Source of the DNA: an uncultured Paracoccaceae bacterium
Lineage (GTDB): Bacteria > Pseudomonadota > Alphaproteobacteria > Rhodobacterales > Rhodobacteraceae
Direction of reading: 5' to 3'
Assembly (NCBI GenBank): GCA_947500005.1
Contig: CANMQJ010000007.1
Location: forward strand, 1-64,000
Length of the DNA: 64,000 bases
Shown: positions 1 through 8,605 of the stretch, piece by piece
Position numbering within the stretch: position 1 is the stretch's first letter
Layout: every line of letters starts with the position of its first letter
Program-made: the position numbers and the translations under genes
The notes under the pieces: generated by a model
What the model saw: only the letters and a program-made list of their open reading frames with translations
What the model was told of the DNA's origin: nothing
Databases searched by the model: none

Positions 1-2
1 GT

Positions 3-77
3 GGCCCGTTCGTCTATCGGTTAGGACGCCAGGTTTTCAACCTGGAAAGAGGGGTTCGATTCCCCTACGGGCTGCCA
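3..77 (+). tRNA. tRNA-Glu (anticodon TTC)
   Basis: A full 75-nt cloverleaf can be folded by eye. The acceptor stem GGCCCGT pairs with ACGGGCT, the anticodon stem CCAGG/CCTGG encloses a loop with TTC at its centre, the T-arm carries GGTTCGATTCC, and the 3' CCA is encoded. The TTC anticodon reads GAA/GAG glutamate codons. It is the first of two identical tandem copies. Confidence 0.96.
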
Positions 78-102
78 CTCGGACCCAGAGGCTCGTCCTC
101 GT

Positions 103-177
103 GGCCCGTTCGTCTATCGGTTAGGACGCCAGGTTTTCAACCTGGAAAGAGGGGTTCGATTCCCCTACGGGCTGCCA
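103..177 (+). tRNA. tRNA-Glu (anticodon TTC), second identical copy
   Basis: This copy is identical base for base to the tRNA 100 bp upstream, including the encoded CCA and two flanking 5' bases. The two are separated by 25 bp of spacer with no visible terminator, so they are probably one transcript. Tandem tRNA-Glu duplication raises gene dosage and is a frequent integration target, but no integrase lies next to it here. Confidence 0.96.
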
Positions 178-240
178 TCTCATTCCCGAAACAGCAGTAA
201 CGTCAACCGGAACCAACCGGGTGCATGGGAGTTCGGCAGT

Positions 241-1323
241 ATGTCAACGCGCACTCCCATCGAGGCGACCTCTCGCAACATCCTGTCCCTGCTCGCGATC
301 ATCGTGGTGTTCGCCGTGCTGGAGGCCGGTCAGGTCATTTTCGCCCCCGTTCTCTGCGGTATCGTGTTCGGCGTGGTCTGCGGCCCGCTCGTGGATCTGG
401 CCGAGCGCCTGAAACTGCCACAGGCGGTCGCCGCGCTGGCGGCCCTGCTGCTGTTCCTGGCGGTGGCGATCCTGCTTTACCTGCTGCTCGAACCGACGGT
501 CAGGGATGCGGTTCGCAACGCACCGCTGATCTGGCGCGAACTGACATTCACACTCGAGTCGGTGCGCGACACGCTGCGGGGCGTGGAGGAGATACAGGAA
601 TCGGTCAACAACGCCCTGAGCGAAGGCGCCGCCGGCGCGCAGGGGGCCGCCGCGGAAGAGGAGAAGGTGCAGATGCCCGGCCTGAAGGAGGCCCTGGCCT
701 ATGGCCCCTCGCTGGTGGGCGGCGTCCTGATCTTTGTCGGCACGCTCTATTTCTTCATGGCCACCCGGCGCGAGGTCTATGGCTATGTCGCCAACTATTT
801 CCCGCGCCTCTCCTTCGACTGCCTGCACGATGCGGAAAAGCGTGTCTCGCGCTATTTCCTGACAATCAGCATGGTGAACGCGGGCTTTGGCTTGGTCGTG
901 ACGCTGGCGATGACGGCCTACGGGATGCCGCAACCCGCGCTTTGGGGGCTTGCGACCTTCCTGCTGAACTTCATCCTCTATCTTGGCCCCATCCTGGTGG
1001 CGACGGCGCTTCTGGTGACGGGGATTGTTATGTTCGACGGGGTTTTCAGCATCGTTCCGGCGCTGACCTTCGTCTTTTTCAACATGATCGAGGCGCAGTT
1101 CGTCACCCCTTCGACGGTGGGGCGGCTGATGGCATTGAACCCGCTTTTCGTCTTTCTGTCGCTGGTGCTGTGGATGTGGCTCTGGGGGCCGATCGGCGGG
1201 CTGGTGGCCATCCCGCTTCTGGTATGGATCATCTTCGTGACGAGCGAGTGCAGCCTGCCGGGCGGCACCAGCGAGGGCGATCTTGAAGAACCCGACGATC
1301 CCCCTCTTGCCGCGGCGGAGTAA
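241..1323 (+). CDS. AI-2E family transporter (PerM/UPF0118)
   Basis: This 360-residue inner-membrane protein has an N-terminal hydrophobic pair (about residues 14-50 and 58-85), a hydrophilic stretch with coiled-coil character (about 95-150) and a C-terminal bundle of five or six membrane helices with the conserved P-x-x-V-G-R segment (VTPSTVGRLMALNP) near residue 290. That layout and length match the AI-2E/PerM family, whose members export small molecules or act as sodium-proton antiporters; the substrate here cannot be told. The start at ATG 241 gives the expected cytoplasmic N-terminus. It follows the tRNA genes and converges with the YihY gene, leaving 13 bp between stops. Confidence 0.88.
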   Translation: MSTRTPIEATSRNILSLLAIIVVFAVLEAGQVIFAPVLCGIVFGVVCGPLVDLAERLKLPQAVAALAALLLFLAVAILLYLLLEPTVRDAVRNAPLIWRELTFTLESVRDTLRGVEEIQESVNNALSEGAAGAQGAAAEEEKVQMPGLKEALAYGPSLVGGVLIFVGTLYFFMATRREVYGYVANYFPRLSFDCLHDAEKRVSRYFLTISMVNAGFGLVVTLAMTAYGMPQPALWGLATFLLNFILYLGPILVATALLVTGIVMFDGVFSIVPALTFVFFNMIEAQFVTPSTVGRLMALNPLFVFLSLVLWMWLWGPIGGLVAIPLLVWIIFVTSECSLPGGTSEGDLEEPDDPPLAAAE

Positions 1324-1336
1324 GGGCCGCGTGCCG

Positions 1337-2317
1337 TCACACCTTGGGGTCGGCTTCGACGCGGTCGGCCTTGACGGCGCCCCGTTCCCCCATCGGGCGC
1401 GGCTCGCCCACGGTGCTGTCGCGCGAGGTCTGTGCCTCAAGCTCGGCGTCGATCACCGCGCCGACGAGGATCACGAAGGCTGACAGGTAGAGCCACATCA
1501 GCAGGACCACGACACCGGCAAGGGCGCCGAAAGTCTCGTTGTAGCTGGCGAAACTGGACACGTACCAGGAGAAGCCCAGGTTGACGACGACCCAGAGCAG
1601 AACGGCCACGATGCTGCCCGGGGCCAGCCATCGCCAGCGCGCCTTGCGCCGCGACGGGCCGAAACGGTAGAGGATGGCGACCAGCGTTACCGCCAGCAGG
1701 ATCATCAGCGGCCAGCGCAGCACCCGCGCGGCGGTCTCGATCGCCTGCCCCTCGCCGAAGATCGCCAGAAGCGCCGGCACCGCGGCGGTCAGGAAGACGG
1801 TGGCCAGCATCACCACGAGCGAGAAGAGCGTCAGGGCCAGGATGATGGCCTGAAGCCGGAAAAAGCCACGCGTCTCGTCCTCTTCATAGGCGATATTGAG
1901 TCCGGAAATGATGCTCGCCGTGCCGCGGCTGGCGGAATAGAGCGACAGGGCAAGCGCCAGCAACGCCGCAAGGCCCAGACTGCCGGTTCCGGCAGAGGCC
2001 AGATCGGTCAACTGCCCGACAAGGATGGAGCGGGCGGCCTCGGGGATCATGGCGAGCGTGGTTTGGGCCTGCTCTACCACCTGAGCCGGATCCGCGACGA
2101 TACCGACCAGCGCCACCAGCGCCGCCATCGCGGGAAAGACGGCAAGCAGCCCGTAGAAGCCGACGCCGGCGGCGACAAGCGAGATGTTGTCCTGCGTCAC
2201 GCGTGTCCAGATACGGCCAGCGACCTGTCCGAGGCCACGCCGGGGAATCCCGGTGGGGCGCCGTGCGGTCTGGCCCGTCGCGCGCGCGCTGTTCGGGTCG
2301 TGAGTGGTGCCGGGCAT
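1337..2317 (-). CDS. YihY/virulence factor BrkB family membrane protein
   Basis: This 326-residue protein has about six membrane helices. It shows family hallmarks: NISLVAAGVGFYGLLAVFPA in the first helix, SASRGTASIISGLNIAYEE in the middle, and a late ASYNETFGALAGVVVLLMWLYLSA helix. YihY/BrkB proteins were once called ribonuclease BN by mistake; they are inner-membrane proteins of unclear transport role. The start at 2317 is chosen because GGAGGA lies 8 nt upstream; a longer frame reading back to 2536 would overlap the next gene and lacks such a site. It may be the last gene of the stress operon at 2442-4265 (124-bp gap). Confidence 0.86.
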   Translation of the reverse strand: MPGTTHDPNSARATGQTARRPTGIPRRGLGQVAGRIWTRVTQDNISLVAAGVGFYGLLAVFPAMAALVALVGIVADPAQVVEQAQTTLAMIPEAARSILVGQLTDLASAGTGSLGLAALLALALSLYSASRGTASIISGLNIAYEEDETRGFFRLQAIILALTLFSLVVMLATVFLTAAVPALLAIFGEGQAIETAARVLRWPLMILLAVTLVAILYRFGPSRRKARWRWLAPGSIVAVLLWVVVNLGFSWYVSSFASYNETFGALAGVVVLLMWLYLSAFVILVGAVIDAELEAQTSRDSTVGEPRPMGERGAVKADRVEADPKV

Positions 2318-2441
2318 CTCTGTGTCCTCCGGTTTGTGGCTTGGTGGTTGTCGACCCCGGATGCGCGAACGGCCCCCACCGGGTGAGGGTGGAGGCCGTC
2401 GGGCTTTGGGGGTTCCGTCATGCGGTCGCCCTGAGGCCGTG

Positions 2442-3395
2442 TCAGGTCGACTTGCTCGACGAGGACGAGGAGGAGGACGCCGCGCCCGGCGTGTCGCCTT
2501 CGCTGCGCAGCGCCTGTTTCGCGGCGTCCTTGGCATCCGAGGCTGCGGTGTCGGCCCGTGTCTTGAGCTTGTCGAACTCCTCGCGCATCACGCGGTCGGC
2601 CTCGTCGAAGAGCCGGTCGCGATGCGCGCCGAGATAGCGGTTCTCGGTCGAGGTGCGCGGCAGGGCCGCGGCGAGCGCCGCACCGGCGGCAAAGGCCAGC
2701 GCGCCGATCAGGAGCGGGTTCTCATGCGCGGCGCTGCGGGCCTTGTGCGCGGCTTCCGAGGCCTGCGCCTCGATCCGGGCCTGGGCGTCGATGGCGGCGG
2801 CGCGGGCGCGGCGGACGCGGCTGCGTGCCTCATCGGGAAGATCGCCCAGCCCGTCCTCGATGCGGGCGCGGAGATTGGCGGCGCTGTCGACGGCGTTGTG
2901 ACGCGCGGCGCGCATCCGATCCTTGAAGCCGGGATCGGGATTGTTACGGGGATCGGCGGGATCTGCATAGGTGGTCATGGGTGGTTCTCCTTTGAATCTG
3001 TCCGCGGGGGCGGCCCCTTCGGCCGCGGCGACGCGGGCATCGAAATTGCCGACGGGGGCGTCCGGATCGCGAAGCCCCTGAACGGCGGATCTTTCGCGGG
3101 GGTCATAGGTGGCGGCCGGGCGCGGCGGCGCGGACCTGGGCGCGCGATCTCGTGGTGCGGCCGCGTTGATGACGAGCCAGGCGATGCCCGATCCGATCAT
3201 CGCCGCGGCGGCCTTGTTCTGCCGCACCACCTGGCCGGTCGCCTCGATGGCCTGCTCGCCATGATTGGCGACAAGCACCCCGGCCCGGTCGATCAGCCGT
3301 CCGGGCGAGAGGGCATCCTCCAGCTCTTCGAGCTTGCGGCGCAGGCTGTCGCGTTCGCGCTGAAGATCCTGTTCGAGACGGTCGAGCTCACTCAT
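2442..3395 (-). CDS. DUF3618 domain-containing protein
   Basis: This 317-residue protein begins with a charged helix (SELDRLEQDLQRERDSLRRK), followed by the DUF3618 signature ALSPGRLIDRAG around residue 30. A single hydrophobic segment follows (AAAAMIGSGIAWLVINAA), then a long Ala/Arg-rich helical region, a second hydrophobic stretch (NPLLIGALAFAAGAALAAALP) and a low-complexity serine tail. It is probably an inner-membrane-anchored helical protein of the envelope; its biochemical role is unknown. The start at 3395 overlaps the upstream holin-X gene by 8 nt and has AGGGAG upstream. It is third in a three-gene operon with an EcfG-type promoter at 4346-4370. Confidence 0.8.
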   Translation of the reverse strand: MSELDRLEQDLQRERDSLRRKLEELEDALSPGRLIDRAGVLVANHGEQAIEATGQVVRQNKAAAAMIGSGIAWLVINAAAPRDRAPRSAPPRPAATYDPRERSAVQGLRDPDAPVGNFDARVAAAEGAAPADRFKGEPPMTTYADPADPRNNPDPGFKDRMRAARHNAVDSAANLRARIEDGLGDLPDEARSRVRRARAAAIDAQARIEAQASEAAHKARSAAHENPLLIGALAFAAGAALAAALPRTSTENRYLGAHRDRLFDEADRVMREEFDKLKTRADTAASDAKDAAKQALRSEGDTPGAASSSSSSSSKST

Positions 3396-3786
3396 CGAAC
3401 TGCTCCCTGACGACATCGACATCGTGCCTCACGCTGTCCATGGTACGCGTCGGCATGAGCCGGCGCGCCTTGAGGTCGTGAAGCCCCTTCCAAAGGAAGA
3501 TCGCTCCGACCAGAAGAAGGGCGCCGCCGACGATGAGTGCGGCCCAGTGCGGTTCCATCCCGGTCTCGACAAGTGCGGCGGTCGCCGCCCCGGCGAGGAT
3601 GTTGAACGCGACCAGGGCCAGCAGGAACGCCACGGCGAGCAGCACCAGCGCGATCGTCGCACGATGCGCGTTCTCCGACAGTTCTTCGGTGGCGAGGCGC
3701 AGCTCCTTGCGGAAGATGCGCACCACCTGCGAGACGATCTCCGAGACCAAGGATACGGCTCCCTGATTTGTTCTCGGATCGCTCAT
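3388..3786 (-). CDS. Phage-holin-3_6 / holin-X family membrane protein
   Basis: This 132-residue protein has an amphipathic N-terminus (SLVSEIVSQVVRIFRKELRLATEELSENA) followed by two membrane helices (about 46-72 and 81-103) and a charged tail with KGLHDLKARRLMPTRT. That is the layout of the Phage_holin_3_6 (actinobacterial holin-X) family, which in Proteobacteria is usually a chromosomal envelope-stress gene and not a prophage gene; no phage genes are nearby. Its start overlaps the preceding gene in an ATGA, and its end overlaps DUF3618 by 8 nt, so the three are translationally coupled. Confidence 0.78.
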   Translation of the reverse strand: MSDPRTNQGAVSLVSEIVSQVVRIFRKELRLATEELSENAHRATIALVLLAVAFLLALVAFNILAGAATAALVETGMEPHWAALIVGGALLLVGAIFLWKGLHDLKARRLMPTRTMDSVRHDVDVVREQFDE

Positions 3787-4265
3787 TTACCATACCTCCA
3801 CGCGGCCTGGTCGGGATATCCGCCCGGCCCCTCGGGCAGGCCCGGGTGGCTGGTCGGCACCGCCGGCGCCGCCGGGGAATACCCGGTGTCGTCATGGCGT
3901 TCGGACGCCTTGAGCGCGCGGGCCGCGACAAAGCCCAGGAGCGCTGCGCCCCCGAAAAAGAGAAGCGGATTGCGGCGTGCAAACACGGTCAGATCCTCCT
4001 GAATGGAATTGAAATCGGCCTCACGCACCGCCGAGGCGGCATGCGTCAGGCTGTCTGCAAGCTGGTCGGCGGCACCGCGTGCGAAGCTGTCGGCCTCGAA
4101 GGCGGACCCTGCCTCGCGGATCTGTTCCGCCTCGCTCTGCGCGGCGGAGGCCACGCGCTCCTGCGCCACCTGCGCCTCGGCCTCGGCGCGGTCTCGCGCG
4201 GCCTGGCCCAGTTCCTGCGCGGTGGATTTGACGGTACCACTTGCCGATGTCTGCGAGCTGCTCAT
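3783..4265 (-). CDS. DUF883-like membrane-anchored helical protein
   Basis: This 160-residue protein is mostly one long Ala/Glu/Gln-rich helix (about 12-95). The motif ARRNPLLFFGGAALLGFVAARALKAS (shown as the C-terminal anchor, about 98-122) follows, then a Pro/Gly-rich tail. A long soluble helix before one glycine-rich membrane anchor resembles the ElaB/YqjD/DUF883 group of stress-induced inner-membrane proteins, some of which bind ribosomes. The family label is by architecture only. AAGGAGACAGAGC precedes ATG 4265. It is the first gene of the operon with holin-X and DUF3618, under a candidate EcfG promoter 81 nt upstream. Confidence 0.65.
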   Translation of the reverse strand: MSSSQTSASGTVKSTAQELGQAARDRAEAEAQVAQERVASAAQSEAEQIREAGSAFEADSFARGAADQLADSLTHAASAVREADFNSIQEDLTVFARRNPLLFFGGAALLGFVAARALKASERHDDTGYSPAAPAVPTSHPGLPEGPGGYPDQAAWRYGK

Positions 4266-4345
4266 GCTCTGTCTCCTTCGTCGATCTCGACTTTGCGACG
4301 TCCGGTCTGCCCCGAGGGGACACCCCGTCGCCTATGTCCTTGAAC

Positions 4346-4370
4346 AACCGGCGCGCGGGGCTGTGGTTCC
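4346..4370 (-). promoter_or_regulatory. Candidate EcfG (general stress) promoter of the DUF883-like operon
   Basis: Reading the minus strand, GGAAC at 4370-4366 is followed after exactly 16 nt by GGTT at 4349-4346. The alphaproteobacterial EcfG consensus is GGAAC-N16/17-CGTT, so one base differs in the -10. The site sits 81 nt before the start at 4265 and points at it. Confidence 0.5.
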
Positions 4371-4447
4371 CCGGGCAAGGCCGCCACATTCAAGATTTTG
4401 TCGCAGGATTGCGTTGCGGCGCAAGCGAGCCGTGCGCACGGGCCATG

Positions 4448-5641
<1,194 letters not shown>

Positions 5642-5688
5642 TTCCCGCCTCTTTCAGCTGTGCCGCGCGAAACCGGCGCGGCGTAACA

Positions 5689-5713
5689 GGAACATAGCGT
5701 GCCTTGACGGGTT
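5689..5713 (+). promoter_or_regulatory. Candidate EcfG promoter upstream of the Rho-N-like small gene
   Basis: GGAAC at 5689-5693 is followed by 16 nt and GGTT at 5710-5713, placing a transcription start about 25 nt before the ATG at 5747. The -10 differs by one base from CGTT, as at several other sites in this window. Confidence 0.45.
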
Positions 5714-5746
5714 TTCCCCGCATAATCTCAAGCGATTGGAGGCACC

Positions 5747-6004
5747 ATGGGAAAGCGACCCAGCGTCAAGAACGACGAGACCTATGAAGAACTGCGCGAC
5801 AAGGGGATGAGCAAGGAGAAGGCCGCCCGCATCGCCAACGCGCAGGCCAATTCCGACCAGCATCCGTCGCACAAGGGCGGCAAGAACCCGCCCTACGAGG
5901 ACTGGACCAAGGACGAGTTGATGGATCGCGCGCAGGAGATCGACATCGAGGGCCGGTCCAAGATGGACAAGGACGAGCTGATCGCGGCCCTGCGAAACCA
6001 CTGA
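5747..6004 (+). CDS. DUF7218-like small protein with Rho-termination-factor N-like C-terminus
   Basis: This is a highly charged 85-residue soluble protein. The N-terminal half (ETYEELRDKGMSKEKAARIAN) is the pattern of small stress-associated proteins that precede a Rho-N/SAP-like helix-extended-helix module. The C-terminal half (WTKDELMDRAQEIDIEGRSK then MDKDELIAALRNH) is that module, which usually binds nucleic acid. TTGGAGG lies 6 nt before the ATG. It is monocistronic, with an EcfG-type promoter upstream and a double-hairpin repeat immediately downstream. A DNA- or RNA-binding role is inferred from the fold only. Confidence 0.75.
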   Translation: MGKRPSVKNDETYEELRDKGMSKEKAARIANAQANSDQHPSHKGGKNPPYEDWTKDELMDRAQEIDIEGRSKMDKDELIAALRNH

Positions 6005-6010
6005 GCGGGC

Positions 6011-6065
6011 GGTGGGGTGGAACCCCACCCTACCCCTGCCCCGTAAGGTGGGTTTGCAACCCACC
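6011..6065. repeat. REP-like double palindrome between convergent genes
   Basis: Two perfect 8-bp hairpins lie in tandem: GGTGGGGT/ACCCCACC (6011-6018 with 6022-6029, 3-nt loop) and GGTGGGTT/AACCCACC (6047-6054 with 6058-6065, 3-nt loop). They are joined by a short pyrimidine-rich link. The same pair of related stems is, from my knowledge of the group, a frequent intergenic repeat in Rhodobacteraceae genomes. Placed between the stops of two convergent genes it could also end transcription both ways, although there is no T-run. Confidence 0.6.
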
Positions 6066-6072
6066 GGTCCTG

Positions 6073-6738
6073 TCACTCTTCCTCGTGGATGATCCGCGCG
6101 TCCGGCACGCCGCGCGATTTCAGATGGTCCATCACCGCCTTTTCCATCGGCGGAGGGCCGCAGACGTAAAAGCGCTGGTCCCAGTCATCGATCAGCCGGT
6201 CGAGCGTGGCGCCATCGGGTCTTTCTCCGTCACCGCCGCCCTCGGGGTCGGAGATCAGGAGATGGGTGGCGAGGTCGTCCATGTCCTCCCAGAGCGGCCT
6301 GAGGATGATGTCGTCGCGGGTCTTGTTCGAGAAGATCAGCGTCGAGCCGGTGAGGTCCCCCCTGCGGTGGCGCTGGGTGAGGATGTTGATGAAGGGCGTC
6401 ACCCCTGCCCCGCCGGCGATGAAGGTGCCCGGCCCCCTGTCCTCGATCGCGCCCCAGGCATCGCCGATGAGCACCTGGTCGCCCGGCACGAGGTTCCAGA
6501 GCTGTCGGGTCACGCCGTCATGGTCGAAATAGCTCTTGATCGTGAAGGTGAGCAGGTCCGATACCGGGTCGCTGGTGAAGGTGAAGGGCCGCCCCTCGTC
6601 GCGCCAGCCGTCACGGTCCAGCGACAGTTCGGTCGCCTGACCCGGCGTGAAGTCGAAGCCGGAGGGCCGGGTAAAGACGTAATGGCGCGTGTTGTGGGTC
6701 AGCGGCACCGCCGCCTGAAGCGTGATCCTGTGCGTCAT
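6073..6738 (-). CDS. Ferredoxin/flavodoxin-NADP+ reductase-like flavoprotein
   Basis: This 221-residue protein has the FNR fold in order. There is an FAD-binding barrel with RPFTFTS (about 50-56), a pyridine-nucleotide domain beginning GTFIAGGAGVTPF (about 104-116) and the C-terminal YVCGPPPM motif (about 190-197) that contacts NAD(P)H. There is no 2Fe-2S domain, so it should pass electrons to a separate flavodoxin or ferredoxin, or act as a stand-alone reductase. The start at 6738 has AAGGAG 7 nt upstream; a longer frame to 7104 runs across the promoter and the neighbouring gene and is rejected. A perfect EcfG-type promoter precedes it, suggesting a role in redox stress. Confidence 0.85.
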   Translation of the reverse strand: MTHRITLQAAVPLTHNTRHYVFTRPSGFDFTPGQATELSLDRDGWRDEGRPFTFTSDPVSDLLTFTIKSYFDHDGVTRQLWNLVPGDQVLIGDAWGAIEDRGPGTFIAGGAGVTPFINILTQRHRRGDLTGSTLIFSNKTRDDIILRPLWEDMDDLATHLLISDPEGGGDGERPDGATLDRLIDDWDQRFYVCGPPPMEKAVMDHLKSRGVPDARIIHEEE

Positions 6739-6763
6739 GAATATCTCCTTGGAACAGGCGGGC

Positions 6764-6788
6764 AACGCGGGCGGTTGCGTCGGGTTCC
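6764..6788 (-). promoter_or_regulatory. EcfG-type promoter of the flavin reductase
   Basis: On the minus strand GGAAC at 6788-6784 is separated by exactly 16 nt from CGTT at 6767-6764, a perfect match to the alphaproteobacterial general stress consensus. The predicted leader is about 20 nt and contains the AAGGAG ribosome site of the gene starting at 6738. Confidence 0.68.
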
Positions 6789-6910
6789 CCGGTTGGCCAT
6801 GTCGCCGGGCGCGCACGGGACCTTGCCAGTCTTGACGGATGCCGAGAGGAAAGCGGTCCGGGCGCGGATGACCCCGGGGAACTTTTGGCCGCGTTCCGAA
6901 TTTTCCATGC

Positions 6911-7855
6911 ATGTCCTTTCGAGCCTCATCCCCCCGCGCGCCCGAGCGCCGCATCGGCCTGGAACTGGAATTCGCCGGGCTGTCCGAGGCGCGCGCGGCG
7001 CAGGTCTTTACCGAGGCGACAGGCACCAGCGCGCGGCAGGTGGCCGAGCGGGAATGGGCCTGCGAAACCGGCCAGTTCGGGACATGCCGTTTCTTTCTCG
7101 ACACCGCCTATGACGACACGGTCGTCGAAACGGGCGGCAAGCCAGCCGAGAGGATCATGCGCCAGTTCGTTCCGGTCGAGCTTGCCACCGATCCTTTCCA
7201 CCCGGCGCAGCTGCCGCTTTTCGACCAGGCGGTGGCGCGGTTGCGGGATGCAGGGGCCGTGGGCTCGCGCAACGGGCTGCTTCTGGGCTTCGGGCTTCAC
7301 CTCAACGTCGATATCGCCTCGCGGCAAGCCGGCTATCTTTCGGCGGTCCTGACCTCTTACGCGCTGCTCGAGGCCTGGTTCCGGCGCGCCGCGCCCATCG
7401 ACATCTCGCGCCGGCTGATGCCTTTTGTGGCCCCGTACCCGGATTCTTTCATCGACACGCTGGCGCTTCTCGATCCGGCGGACCGGGAGGAGTTGACGGA
7501 GTTCTACCTTCGGCAGGCGCCGTCGCGGAACTTCGGCCTCGACCTGCTGCCGGTCCTGGCGGAATTCGCGCCGGAGAAAGTGGAAGCGGCCGTGGACGGC
7601 AAGAAGATCAAGCCGCGTCCGGCCTTTCATTTCCGCCTGCCCGATTGCCGCATCGACGAGGCGGACTGGTCGGTGATGGAGGCCTATGACCAGTGGTCCA
7701 TGGTCGAGGCGGTGGCGGCCGAGTCCGCATTGCTGCGGCGGCTGCGTGAAACGCGCGTGGCTTGGGCCAGCCGCCCCGGCCTGACCCGGCGACCGTGGTT
7801 CGACGTGGCCGAGAGCGTGCTTCTCGAGCCGGACCGGCAGGCCGTGCTGTGGTGA
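6911..7855 (+). CDS. Amidoligase family protein (Amidoligase_2-like)
   Basis: This 314-residue enzyme is probably from the COOH-NH2 (ATP-dependent) ligase superfamily related to glutamine synthetase. Visible landmarks are the N-terminal RIGLELEFAG, equivalent to the G-x-E-x-E-F metal-binding strand; GLHLNVD near residue 130; and FHFRLPDCRID near 240, equivalent to the R-x-x-E/D strand. Such enzymes join an amine to a carboxylate (glutamate, peptide or polyamine). The next gene overlaps it by 4 nt and encodes a C26-type glutamine amidohydrolase, a pairing predicted for this superfamily by Iyer and colleagues (2009). Substrate unknown. The ribosome site is weak. Confidence 0.75.
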   Translation: MSFRASSPRAPERRIGLELEFAGLSEARAAQVFTEATGTSARQVAEREWACETGQFGTCRFFLDTAYDDTVVETGGKPAERIMRQFVPVELATDPFHPAQLPLFDQAVARLRDAGAVGSRNGLLLGFGLHLNVDIASRQAGYLSAVLTSYALLEAWFRRAAPIDISRRLMPFVAPYPDSFIDTLALLDPADREELTEFYLRQAPSRNFGLDLLPVLAEFAPEKVEAAVDGKKIKPRPAFHFRLPDCRIDEADWSVMEAYDQWSMVEAVAAESALLRRLRETRVAWASRPGLTRRPWFDVAESVLLEPDRQAVLW

Positions 7856-8568
7856 AACCCGTCATCGGTGTTACCGTGTCGCGCCGCTCGGGCTGGCGCA
7901 TCTTTCCCCTGATCGCTTTCAACATCGGGCTGGCCGGCGGTCGGGCGGTCAGGTGGCAGGAGGCGCGCGGCATGGATCTCGACGCGGTCGACGGCGTGGT
8001 GATCGGGGGCGGCGACGATATCGCGCCCGCGCTCTATGGCGGCGAGATCCGCCTTGCCGCGCGGATCGACCCGGCGCGGGACCGGCTGGAGAAATCGGTC
8101 CTCTCGCATGCCTTCGGAACAAATCGCCCCGTCCTGGGCATCTGTCGCGGCGCGCAGATGCTCAACGTCGTGCTGGGCGGGACGCTGCACCAGGATGCCT
8201 TTGCCCATTACGGATCGAGAAAGTACCGGACGATCCTGCCGCGCCGGAGCGTTTCGCTCAGCGCGGGAAGCCGCCTTGCGGCGCTTGCCGGTCGCGACAG
8301 GTTGCGGGTGAACGCGCTGCACAGCCAGTCTGTCGACCGCTTGGGGGATGGCCTGCGCGTCGCGGCGCGGGATGACATGGGCATGGTCCAGGGGATCGAG
8401 CGCATCGACGATCCTTTCGCGCTGGGCGTGCAATGGCACCCCGAGCATCTGTTCTATGCCCGTGCGCATCGCGCGATCTTTCGCGCGCTGGTCGACGCCG
8501 CGCGCGCCTGGCGGGCCGATCGGGGCCAGATGCGGGAAATCGACAAAAAAATTTCTCAACCGGCATGA
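7852..8568 (+). CDS. Gamma-glutamyl amidohydrolase, class-I glutamine amidotransferase-like (peptidase C26)
   Basis: This 238-residue protein starts at GTG 7852 inside the amidoligase stop (GTGA), giving the family-typical N-terminus KPVIGVTVS. The nucleophile elbow GICRGAQ places Cys98, and GVQWHPEH places His196 and Glu198, so the Cys-His-Glu triad is complete. GGGDDIAPALYGGE (about 52-65) is the usual substrate-side loop of gamma-Glu-GABA hydrolases such as PuuD. With the amidoligase it could form or cleave gamma-glutamyl amides. Which direction operates is not visible in the sequence. Confidence 0.85.
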   Translation: MKPVIGVTVSRRSGWRIFPLIAFNIGLAGGRAVRWQEARGMDLDAVDGVVIGGGDDIAPALYGGEIRLAARIDPARDRLEKSVLSHAFGTNRPVLGICRGAQMLNVVLGGTLHQDAFAHYGSRKYRTILPRRSVSLSAGSRLAALAGRDRLRVNALHSQSVDRLGDGLRVAARDDMGMVQGIERIDDPFALGVQWHPEHLFYARAHRAIFRALVDAARAWRADRGQMREIDKKISQPA

Positions 8569-8574
8569 ATTCCG

Positions 8575-8599
8575 GGAACCAATCCGCGGGTCACGGGTT
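8575..8599 (+). promoter_or_regulatory. Candidate EcfG promoter of the intergenic sRNA
   Basis: GGAAC at 8575-8579, 16 nt, then GGTT at 8596-8599. The arrangement is the same as the nepR/phyR and DUF883-operon sites. It begins 6 bp after the stop of the amidohydrolase gene. A start near 8606 would give a transcript of about 130 nt ending at the terminator at 8738. Confidence 0.5.
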
Positions 8600-8605
8600 T
8601 TTCTA

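Noticed and set aside
209..233. GGAAC-N16-AGTT upstream of the AI-2E transporter
   Set aside because: The -10 would lie 8 bp before the ATG, leaving no room for a leader or ribosome site, and AGTT is a poor match.
3388..3786. Prophage holin
   Set aside because: Although the family is named for phage holins, no lysis, capsid, tail or integrase gene is nearby and the gene sits in a stress operon.
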